Assembly: GCA_015227615.1 (NCBI GenBank)
Contig: JAALGZ010000041.1
Coordinates: 62,001 to 126,000, forward strand
From: Labyrinthula sp. Ha
Lineage: Eukaryota > Sar > Bigyra > Labyrinthulida > Labyrinthulaceae
Length of the DNA: 64,000 bases
Direction: 5' to 3'
Made by a program: the position numbers and the translations under genes. Below, piece after piece: positions 24,001-33,224 of the stretch (within the stretch, counting starts at the first letter, position 1; each line of letters opens with the position of its first letter). Under the pieces are notes generated by a model. That model had not been told where the DNA came from. It saw nothing but the letters and a program-made list of their open reading frames with translations, and made no database searches.

Positions 24001-26019
24001 TTAGTTTTTTTTATTGCATGAGATAAGCTCTAATATGAGCCGTTCTTTGGAAATTACGTAATAGTTTGACTTGGGATTAGAATAAACAGAGCCTGGATTC
24101 TCGCGTTGAAACTTGACTGCTTCAGAACGATTTCTTATTTTTTGCAAAACTGATTTATCCACCTTATCTTCTTTCAATTGAAGTGGTTTTCGTATTTTTC
24201 TAATAGCTCTGCTGCGTCTTTTTCTTGAAGCCAAGGCATTTAACTTAACTTCGTTGACAACTTTGCTAAATCTCTTTTTAGCACTTCTTTTTCTCACTAA
24301 GCACTGAATAGTTGTAGCCGCAACATTCAACCCTCTCTCTATTTTTGCTTTGAGCAGTTTCTCAACTTTGGCAGCTCGCCAATGGAAATAAAGTTTATAA
24401 CGCGTTTTTCGTTGGAAGCTGCGCCAAACTCTATATTCCTTGAAACGAACCCCTATTTCTGTAATTTCCTTTGTTCGAGATAGATTTTCTTTGACGAGTT
24501 TGAAGAAATTTTTTAGCGCACTTTTGCGAATACTAAATTTAACTATCTGGATAGCTTTTCTCAAGCGAAAATTATACACCCAAGAACTTAAAAACAGATT
24601 CCTCCTCAAGAAAGCACAGAGCTTGTAAAGTAAATGGATTTGCCGATTTCTCTCTTGTGCCTGGTATATATATTTTTTCTTCGCAATAATGACTTTGCTG
24701 AAGCGTTGAAGACATTGTGTCGCGGCTGCCCTTTGCTTTAACTTTGTTTGTTGTCTCTGTCTGAAACAAAACTGAAGTTTCTTTATAAGAAACATGCGCT
24801 TAAAATACCCTATACGTAGATGTTTCCTGCACAGCACTCCACGAACCTGTGCTTGAAGTATGATTGCGAGTTCTCTTTCGTGTTCTTTATGCATGTAGGT
24901 CCGGAGTTGAGAAAATCTTCCTCGTACAAGAGCTCCTCTCATCAGCTTTTGAATCCTGATTGCCGCTCCCCTAGAACGCAAATACAGTAATATGCCCTTT
25001 TCAATCCGGTACCGGCCTTCTCGGGCTTTACGTCTCAAGTTAGATAGGAATATTTCAGCCTTATGCTTTGTCTGTTTTCGTCCAAACCATACGAGATCCA
25101 CGCATTTTCTTATGAACGTTCGTTCTATTTCAAATTGGGCTTTTAGAAGATCATATTCATTAAACCTCCTAACAGTTATCCGTGGTGCCTTAACCGCCTC
25201 TAAAGGGCTTGGCAACAACTTAAAATCAAAAACTCTACCTTTATGCGAGTTCTTAAATGGATTTGAACAAAAGTATACACCAGGAACATTTTGCCATGTC
25301 CTTTTATAGTAAATGTTATCTAAAATATTATCCTTCAGCAATGTTTCTTGATTCAAATGTACATGCCCAGCACAGAATCCTTTGGAGTTAGGTGAGAAGA
25401 CTCTTCTGCCACATGTCTCTGTGTGTTTTCCATGTAACATAAAAAGACAATGAGGCTGATGGAAACTGCAAAATTTTTGGTTTCTTGCAACTGTATTCTT
25501 ACATTTGTATAAACGACTCTTGTACTCTTTGTCCCAAAGACAAAAGTCATTATCTGGGTGCGCGTGATCTATTTCATTCAAGTCAACTAGGTCAGTTTTG
25601 CGCATTCTTTCTTTTTCTCGTTTTATTTTTTCATAATTTTTCTTTGCCATATATCTTCTATAGGAAAGCGATTTCTCATTTCTTGCCCAACACCACTTCC
25701 CACTTTCCTTGGCCTCCTTAATCCAAATGTGGGCCTTGGAAATGGAAAAATCGTTTTCCAAAGCCTCAGCCCAGGCCAAAATACTTTGTAAGCTATTTCT
25801 AAAGGAAGATTTTTCGATTCCAAGTTCCTCCCACTTAGCATGAACCCTCTGCTTTAAATGCTTTCGCAAGACCTCCCTTAGTTCTTCTCGTGTTCCTGCC
25901 CGTTCAATTGAACTAAAACCTTCCTTCCTAAGTGCAGAACGCAGTTCAGACAAACCCATATCGGCAATATTAACTTTAATTCTCCACTCATTATAAAAAT
26001 TTTGTTGTTCTTTCTTCAT
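24001..26019 (-). CDS. SAP-like / tandem C3H zinc-binding / IQ-motif protein
   Basis: A single-exon gene, 672 residues, ATG at 26019. Residues 20-55 (LSELRSALRKEGF...GTREELREVLRKHL) look like a SAP helix-turn-helix, a DNA-binding module. Residues 160-219 hold two similar zinc-binding units: C160, C173, C184, H187 and C191, C203, C216, H219. Their C...C...C-x2-H spacing resembles the C3H module of KANSL2/INO80D chromatin subunits. The C-terminal half is very basic and carries IQ motifs: AIRIQKLMRGALVRGRF (about 353), IILQAQVRGVLCRKHLR (about 386), a weaker one at about 433 and ATTIQCLVRKRSAKKRF (about 568). Calmodulin or a related EF-hand light chain is the likely partner. A fusion of chromatin-type zinc units with IQ motifs is unusual. 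The gene shares a 96-bp promoter region with the PX-START gene. Confidence 0.88.
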   Translation of the reverse strand: MKKEQQNFYNEWRIKVNIADMGLSELRSALRKEGFSSIERAGTREELREVLRKHLKQRVHAKWEELGIEKSSFRNSLQSILAWAEALENDFSISKAHIWIKEAKESGKWCWARNEKSLSYRRYMAKKNYEKIKREKERMRKTDLVDLNEIDHAHPDNDFCLWDKEYKSRLYKCKNTVARNQKFCSFHQPHCLFMLHGKHTETCGRRVFSPNSKGFCAGHVHLNQETLLKDNILDNIYYKRTWQNVPGVYFCSNPFKNSHKGRVFDFKLLPSPLEAVKAPRITVRRFNEYDLLKAQFEIERTFIRKCVDLVWFGRKQTKHKAEIFLSNLRRKAREGRYRIEKGILLYLRSRGAAIRIQKLMRGALVRGRFSQLRTYMHKEHERELAIILQAQVRGVLCRKHLRIGYFKRMFLIKKLQFCFRQRQQTKLKQRAAATQCLQRFSKVIIAKKKYIYQAQERNRQIHLLYKLCAFLRRNLFLSSWVYNFRLRKAIQIVKFSIRKSALKNFFKLVKENLSRTKEITEIGVRFKEYRVWRSFQRKTRYKLYFHWRAAKVEKLLKAKIERGLNVAATTIQCLVRKRSAKKRFSKVVNEVKLNALASRKRRSRAIRKIRKPLQLKEDKVDKSVLQKIRNRSEAVKFQRENPGSVYSNPKSNYYVISKERLILELISCNKKN

Positions 26020-26115
26020 TCAACACATTACACTTTCTCTTAAGTATCAACCTTTCTCGGGGAATATTTCTATTGACCTCTAACGGTTCACAAGTCATCC
26101 AAATACTGATGAGTG
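26020..26115. promoter_or_regulatory. 96-bp bidirectional promoter region
   Basis: The whole space between the ATG of the minus-strand SAP/IQ gene (26019) and the ATG of the plus-strand PX-START gene (26116). Both promoters and both 5' leaders must lie here or inside the neighbouring coding regions. It has no GCCCAAAAT motif. It contains a pyrimidine-rich patch (CACTTTCTCTTAAG) and TAACGGTTCAC. Confidence 0.6.
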
Positions 26116-27617
26116 ATGACGTCATTACCATCTATTGAAAAGAAGTGGCTTATGGATACCTACGAAGCATTAAATCTCTTCTTTAGCTTCGTACAAGCGT
26201 CGTGCTTGATAATTATCCTCCTGTATATCCCAGGACTGAAGCAGAATGAAGTTATTAGTTTTTTTCACGAGAAAGTACTCAAGAAATGGAATCCTAAGGT
26301 CTCTGAAAAACCTTTTTCGATACACGTTGTTGCGGCTAAGTATAACAAGTACGACAACTGTATACTATATAAAATCGAGATATGCTGTCAAAATGTGTCT
26401 TGGCACACCTGGAGGCGATATTCTAGACTGCGTGAGATTGGAGGTTTACTGAAATCAGAGATTGAGAAACAAGGATTAAGTTTTCCTACAAGAACATCGA
26501 TAGTACAAATCTTGGCAGGTAGCTTTCTTAGTTTGGTTTATTGTAGGTTCCGATGGGGATGAAGATTTTGTTAGAGAAAGAAAAGAAAAACTGAATTTTT
26601 TCATGAAGAACTTTTTTCGTACAAAAGAAGATTTCTTGCGTATTTGTTTGATTAACAAGGTTGTTGAAGAGGATAGATTGGGAAGTTTGGGCAGGCTGTT
26701 TGCTGTACCTAGAAGTATAGATCTCTCACAGATTTCTACTGAATCTCCAAAACCTTCAAAAGCTGAGATAGCAAGGGTAGCATTGAATGGATTTAGGTAT
26801 CACTTTTCTCCTCTTCAAACTCTAGGCTTCTCTTAGAGCAGGTTGATCGAATCGAGCATCCCCACGGTGTACAAAGTCCATGGGTACTGCTTAGTACGTC
26901 GAAATCTGGAAATGTGAAGAGCTATACCTGGGATGAAGGTGACAGTGTTCATGTAATGCAATTTTTGTTCTTAGTGTCCAGGTGGTTGTGAAGACGAAGT
27001 TGAATTGCAGTGCTTTAGCACTTGTTGAGCTGTTTGCTGATGAATCTGTTCGTGGCACTTGGGATTCAAACCACGAATTCATTCAAATTTTGGAGCGCTT
27101 TGCATTGCCTGGGATTAAACAAGGGAGTCGTCACTCAGAGCTATCTGCTACTGATGTTTTGGAGCTTAAGATTCTCCAAAATGAGTTCGCAAAAGAGTTC
27201 CAATGCCGGTATGAATTGTTGCAAGTTAGCGTCCAATACAACTGTTTGAAATCCCCAGCACCGTGGTTGGTTTCAAAGAGGGATTTTATGTCAGCAAGTG
27301 TCCTCATTAAGGAGCCAAATACAAACAAACTGTTCCAGGTTATGCGGAATATTGAATATCCTTTTTCACGTGGAAATAAAAAGAATAAAGAGTACGTTCG
27401 AGCCAAATTCTTATGTTCCGGAACTGTTATTCAACAATTGCCGAATGAGACTTGTAACTTTTTTAGTCTGACAATGATGGATCCTGGTTTATATGTCCCA
27501 CCTAAAGTTGTGAAAATGTTTACACCCCAAAGAGCAAATGAAGTTGAAAAGTTAGATACTTTGGCGAATAAGCATTTCGCTACAGAAAAAAAAATAGTAT
27601 CTGAAATGTTTACGTGA
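26116..27617 (+). CDS. PX-START domain lipid-binding protein
   Basis: Four exons, 26116-26518, 26547-26796, 26826-26952 and 26982-27617, give 471 residues; the introns are 28, 29 and 29 nt. Near the N-terminus is one hydrophobic segment (about 21-40, LFFSFVQASCLIIILLYIPG) that could anchor it in a membrane. A PX domain follows (about 66-190) with WRRYSRLREI, the phosphoinositide-contact Arg-Tyr motif, and the late helix FVRERKEKLNFFMKNFF. The C-terminal half is a START-type lipid pocket: the pattern SALALVELFADESVRGTWDS, then LQVSVQYNCLKSPAPWLVS.RDF and PNETCNFFSLTMMDPGLYVP. Such proteins bind phosphoinositides through PX and carry or sense lipids through START. The gene ends 23 bp from the convergent PP2C gene. 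Confidence 0.87.
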
Positions 27618-27640
27618 ATATTAGGTGATGCTAGGCAGGG

Positions 27641-30600
27641 TTATTCCTCAATAGGTTTTTCAATGAACTCAGTAACCCACGACTGATCATTTTTGCCCTG
27701 TTGCAGAGCATTATCGTCAATACGAACCTTTTCTTGCTCAAATATTTCTTTCAGTCTTGACTCACACCAACCAAATAGAGGCGACTGAGCAAATCCTTCT
27801 AGTTTATTAATATTAAACATATGATCTTGAAAAAATGGATGTTCTTGTATACCTAGAGTTTCTTGTTTTCTGCTACTCGGGTTTGGTTCTAGTAAAGCTT
27901 TGACTAAACTTTGACCGGAGATGGAAACCTTTGAATCAAATAGTATATCTTCTGTAGAAAATTTCACAATAAGGGTAAATATGTCTTTTTCGGAAAGATT
28001 TCGGATTTCTTCATTTGGTGTGTCTTGCGCAATGTAAGGAAACCTAGAGTACAAGAGCTCGTAGAATAGGATGCCCAGGGCCCAAAAGTCAATCGAAAAT
28101 GAAGCGCCTTTGTTCTGAATTTGTTCGGGTGCGAAATATGTGGGATCACCACACATGGTGTAAGCTCTGTGCGTTTCATCATCAAGTACCTTACAAAGAT
28201 ACATATCGCAAATTACAACAGAACCAGATTCATCTAACAGCAGAGAGTGTAGATTTATACTTCGGCATAAAATACTACGCTCATGTAAAAACTGGAGCCC
28301 ATGCACTACACAAGCTGCAATAAAACCTGCTGTTTTCTCGGAAATCACTTCATTCGATTCCACATAAGTTCCCAGTGTTCCACAAATATTATTTTGATAG
28401 GCCACGTAAACGGAGCGCACTCCAACAAAAGTTCCCAGAAAGCGCGCAACAAAGCTGAAGTTTGAGCTCAGTTCATCCTCGTCATCCATTTTATCCCTGT
28501 CAAAGGGATCAATGGTTTCTGTAACTGTTTGAAGGAGTAACTTCCTCTCCAAATTAATCTTTGCCTGTAATTTATCCCTTTCAATGGCTTCCCTATTGTT
28601 ACATTTAATAGTTACAACTTTGCTCGATGAGTGGAGCTTTACTTGCCTATATATTAGTTCTCCTGCTTGGTCTGCGTAAACAACGGAGGTACTACCTGCA
28701 TCAAAAGAAGCAAAATCTAAGCCAAACCTGCCTACTCCAACTTTAGACCTATTTTTAAGTAAGATTTGCCGTGAAAGAGCCTCTTCCTCACGTTTCTTAC
28801 CATGTTTGGCAATTAAATCCTGTAGAGGACCTAATAATTGTTCAAAGGAGGCTCGGTTCAATACTAAACACTTAGCTGGGCAAGGCTCGGCACTTCCTTC
28901 CACAACGTAAACAGAAGCGGCCCTTGGCTCCTTATACAATAAAGCCCTCTCGCCAAAGTACTCCCCAACTTTCACTCGGAGTACTTCAATCTCTTTATCT
29001 TTCTGTGACACAGAGCGCTTAAACTTAAACTGACGTCCTTTGCTGGAAGGTCGTCGTCCTGAGTTCATGTGTGGTGTTATTGGCGCAGAAGGACTCTTTT
29101 CGTTGGAATCAGAAGGAACCAAAGGCTCCATGTTGGATACTACGCACCTTACCTCACCCTCGGTCACTATGTACAGGGCGTCCCCCATATCACCCTGTCT
29201 AATTATTCTCTCCCCTGGCTGGAACGTCTGCTCAAATACAACATCTGTCAATCGCTGAACTTGTGACTTTGTCAGCGGCTCAAAGATTGGGATTTTATAC
29301 AACAGCTTGAAAATTTTTTGGTTAGACCCTTTCAAGAACATTTTCTTAAAAACTTTCCTATCCAAAGCCCACAAAACACCATTTGTTTTTGCAATAATAG
29401 AAGCAGCTCTCCGGTCTGAGTACATAAGTGCTAACTCCCCGAAGGACGGATTTCCAAGTCCTGTTTCCGTTGATTCATAGGTGTGAACCAAATTTCCAAG
29501 TTCTGTTTTAATTTGACCATTCTCATCTACTGGGCTAACAAAACAGTCAAACACTCCACTAGATACCACATAGAACTTGTCTCCTTTTTCTCCTTGCTTT
29601 ATGACCACTTGATTTGGTTCCACAATAATTCTTTCAAAAGAAGACAGAACTTGTTCCAGTTGTGTGTCGGTCAGGTGTTGGAATATAAAGTTAGCCTGAA
29701 TTGAGTCACAAATTTCTCTCTTCTCTTCGTCATTCTTTTCTGGAATATTAATCTGGTCATATTGATCGTCATCTTCGTCATCGGACATGGTTTCGATAGG
29801 TTTCATTAGTTTGCGCTTTTCTTTCGATATGATTCTTCGTACAGGTCGTTGTTCAACCCCTTGCCCAAAACTTTCATTGAGCTTTTCAATATCGGGGCTG
29901 ATACTTACAGATGTGGTGCCACCATCTACTCCATCAATGAACACTACGATAGCAGTTATATCATCCGTTCGAACCTCGTAGTGCAGCCACAATTTATATG
30001 ATTCTGTAACCAGGGCCTTTGCAGCATCGAGAGGATTACTAAATTGTTGTACCATCTCACAAACCGCCTCTGTATTCAAGAACTCAAAAACCCCATCACT
30101 TGCTACCACGAAGAAAGATCTATTTCGCCTAGGAAGAGATATTATAGATATTTCTGGAGTTGCAACACATCCAATTTTTTCAACAAACTCATCGCCTAGA
30201 CTTCGTGTGAATGCCACCCCAGGAGACCCAGGTTGAGGTCCCCACAACCGTGGTGGATCAATAGAGCTGTTCAGATCATCTTCAGTTCCCCAGTCTTCCT
30301 GATTAGGATCAAATTTCTTGAATCCCTCAACTTGGTCCATGGACATAATAACACCTCCTGCTGCCCGACACCGTGCACGTTCATCTTTTCTAAAAGGAGT
30401 TTGGTCAACACTCAAAGCTCGAGCTGAATACAGACCTGGCTGAGTATCTCTTTCCACTGCTAAGAATGCTCGGGAATCACCAACATTAGCAGTTATTAGT
30501 TTGTCACCGAGAAGAAGGACACAGATAGCAGTAGTTCCACTAAAAGTATCATCGAAATAGTTCTCATCTGGCTGTTGGCCTTGAGAAATATTTTTCTTTT

Positions 30601-31468
30601 GTTTGTGCATCTCGAGGTTAATAATTTCCAGAGTTTGAGCCAACAAGGCCTGGAACTCTTGAACTGTTATGATTCTTGTATTGTCACCTTTACCAGCCAA
30701 AATATTAAATAATTGTTCTTTACAAGAATTGAAAATAGGAACAAAAGTTTGAGCGGCAAATGTGCTACATTCAGTTCCATATTGTCCGTGCCCATCAAAA
30801 ACGCAAAATAATTTCAATTCCTCCTGATATATGTCTCCCTTCTCTTCCGTCTTGTTTGTATTGTATGTAATCTGAAACGGGGAAAGAGTTGTATGCACAA
30901 GCAAATTGTCTTGGTTTGGCTTGTTTATCGATTCTGGGTAATAACCAGTTTGCGATACCCATCCATATCTGAGTCTTACCTTTGAAGTGTCTAGTCATTA
31001 CCAATAACAAACAATGTACCGTTTGCCTTTGAACCTTTTCTTATTGAATGAACTTCCACAGAAGTTTCTTTTTTCGATGTTTGACACCTACCTAGATAAT
31101 AAAATAATAGTGATCTAATACTCATTTTGTTCATATAATTTATTGCCTCAGTTTTTTCCTCATGTGTTAATCCGTCTGGCAGCGTGTTGGTTCTAAAAAT
31201 TAATCAAAGTATGAGCATACGTTTCAGACCCAGATATAGTAGCAGGAGAGTAGTTATCAGATCCTGTGGCTAATTTAGGTAGTTTAAGCGCGTCTTCTTT
31301 CTTAGAATTCTTTTCAGCTCTGTGCTTCGGGTTCTGACTCTCTCTTTCCGCTGTTCTCTCGGAGTGCTTCTCTTTACTCTAATAGTTATTGAAAAAAATA
31401 AAAGAAAGGAATTGTTAAGCGTTTACTTTGGAAGATGCGCTACTTGAAAAATTAAAAATCTTTCGCAT
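27641..31468 (-). CDS. PP2C phosphatase - two cyclic-nucleotide-binding domains - kinase-like domain fusion
   Basis: Five exons: 31427-31468, 31221-31378, 31122-31192, 31020-31091 and 27641-30990, 1230 residues; introns of 48, 28, 30 and 29 nt. The small exons supply a Ser/Lys-rich N-terminus and the conserved start of the PP2C domain (RYGWVSQTGYYPES, about 122-135). The PP2C metal residues are visible: DGHG (180-183), ASDGVFEF and DDITAIVVF. Two cNMP domains follow, each with a full phosphate-binding cassette: FGELALMYSDRRAAS and FGERALLYKEPRAAS. The C-terminal kinase fold keeps an ATP-site-like TIK, DFWALGILFYELL and APEQ. It lacks the HRD catalytic Asp (CRSINLHSLL) and has DMY for DFG, so it is probably a pseudokinase. 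The same domain order occurs in plant and algal proteins discussed as PKG candidates. Likely role: cyclic-nucleotide-controlled dephosphorylation. Confidence 0.94.
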
Positions 31469-31838
31469 TGCATGAAAAGTGTATTTACTTATTAACGGCT
31501 AGTGGGTAGTAGTTTCCAATCAGTTGCTCCGAAATCAACAAGTTCTCGCTCTTTGAAGATATAATTTTGGGCAATTACTTTGTTTTGTGAATTCACCTTT
31601 ATGGGAATGAAATTTGAATATCTAATCGAATAGCTAAAATTCAACGATGACCTTGTACTTGACCGTTTATTAGATCAAAACATATAGTTCTCTAGAAACA
31701 AACTGTTCAAGATGATTCTCTAGTTGTAACTACTACTTATTTAATTACTTTCGTTAGCTACTAACGTCATCAACTCGTGTATCAAGTATCTTGGAGATTC
31801 TGTTCTACGGAAACTAAGCTTTGTCACGGTTCAAGCGG
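31469..31838. other. Upstream region of the PP2C gene
   Basis: A 370-bp gap before the PP2C-kinase gene. It holds a GCCCAAAAT motif at 31563-31576 and otherwise AT-rich sequence. No gene is seen. Confidence 0.5.
31563..31576 (-). promoter_or_regulatory. GCCCAAAAT upstream motif (PP2C-kinase gene)
   Basis: AATTTTGGGCAATT on the plus strand, that is AATTGCCCAAAATT on the coding strand, about 95 bp before the proposed ATG at 31468. Its distance supports the start inferred from the small 5' exons. Confidence 0.45.
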
Positions 31839-32279
31839 TTATTTGATGTTGAGTCTTAAATGAGAAAACTCTCCGACAGGTTGATGATCGTGATTTGAAA
31901 AATTTCTTGTGCTATGGCTTGGAATGGCGTCCAAACTCAAGTATTGAAACTTCCTAAAATAATAATCATCTGCGTCCAGGGATGATGGAACAAGAAATAT
32001 GTAGTATTCTAAGTCTCGTGAGTCAATTCGGCGGATTGTCATGGCCCAGCAAGTCTGAGATGTTGTAACATCTTCATTTCTTACATATATTCTAAGCATG
32101 TTTTTTTGGTTTTCTCGTCTTATCATGTCTGTCTTGTTGTCGTGAACAGCTTGGGGTGATAGCGGTTTGTTTGGTTCTGTTGTTAATCCTTGCTTACTCG
32201 TGAGATTCTCATTTTGATCCCATGAGACTATAGTTATTACCTGGACTCCTGGTGTGTGTCGCTTTGATCCTTTAGACAT
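31839..32279 (-). CDS. Hypothetical protein, 146 residues
   Basis: A complete frame from ATG at 32279 to stop. The N-terminal half is polar (Gln, Asn, Lys, Thr). The second half has a more folded look: NMLRIYVRNEDVTTSQTCWA followed by MTIRRIDSRDLEYYIFLVPS. It has no membrane segment and no known motif. Length and amino-acid mix suggest coding, but the region is isolated between AT-rich gaps and next to a decayed-looking frame on the same strand (32799-33224), so it could be part of a relic. I do not recognise it. Confidence 0.4.
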   Translation of the reverse strand: MSKGSKRHTPGVQVITIVSWDQNENLTSKQGLTTEPNKPLSPQAVHDNKTDMIRRENQKNMLRIYVRNEDVTTSQTCWAMTIRRIDSRDLEYYIFLVPSSLDADDYYFRKFQYLSLDAIPSHSTRNFSNHDHQPVGEFSHLRLNIK

Positions 32280-32798
32280 TCCATGTATATTACCTCTTCA
32301 GGTTCATTCTCACAAAATACTTAATCCAAGAGAAACTAATTACAAAGAAAGAATGAGAAAAGAGTATAAAATAAGCAGCCCAAGATATCCTTAGATGTAG
32401 GATCAGTTGAACTGGTACCTGATGAAGTAGACGAGCAGAAAAAACTGTGTGCTATCACCCTCGTTCAAACTAGCTTCTAGAGAGCAAGGATAATATCTGA
32501 TGAACTTAATATGAACCCATAAAAATGGATATATATAGAAATTACTAGAATTTTCTGTTGACATTGAATAATTTTTTTACATCATGCTATATATTATTAG
32601 GCTAAAGAAAGTTCATGAAGTATTCAGGACGGCACCCATGCAAGATAAAAGCTAAATTGGATTGAAGAACTTTGTTTTCATTTTGGAAACTAATTTCCAA
32701 TTGCGATAATGTTCGTACTTAAAGATAAGACAATTTTGTTTATGGTGGTTGATCTTAGCACACAATTTCGATTTCAACTGTGGAGGGTTTTACATCTT
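32280..32798. other. Gap between two doubtful frames
   Basis: About 520 bp, AT-rich, with no gene, RNA or repeat that I can see. Confidence 0.5.
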
Positions 32799-33224
32799 TT
32801 ATTTCCACAATTTCAGGTTTGCGAGGAGGCGTTCAGAGGTGGTCTTCTCTTCTCGAGCAACTCCTTCGTGTATTACAAATATCTTACTCCACTTAATCTG
32901 AGGTGAAACGCAACTACAATAGTTTGTTTTCTTGTTGTTATTGATTTCCAGACCCTGAAAGTGTTGTTTCATTCCCGTTTCAGTTGCGAGGTATATATCA
33001 TGGGACATTCCATATATCTAGCCAGTCAGGTGTGATTTCATTCCTCCGAAAACAGTGTGCAGATATTCTACATGATTTGATGGTCCTGGATATTTATGGA
33101 AAGTGGGTGGATTGATGGTTCCCATTCTCAAATAAAGGTTTCTCCTCCAAAACATATTGCTTTGGTTCTCAAGTATGTATTCTTCTATTTTGCATACGAG
33201 AGAGCTTTTGTAGTCAATAACCAT
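32799..33224 (-). pseudogene. Possible decayed gene with one in-frame TAG
   Basis: From ATG at 33224 the frame gives 68 residues (MVIDYKSSLVCKIEEYILEN and onward), reaches TAG at 33018-33020, and continues in the same frame for another 72 codons to 32799. Both halves have a protein-like mix, for example PPTFHKYPGPSNHVEYLHTV before the stop and IKWSKIFVIHEGVAREEKT after it. No GT-AG intron removes the stop in frame. No family is recognised. Alternatives: two chance frames, or a sequencing error in a real gene of about 140 residues. Confidence 0.3.
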
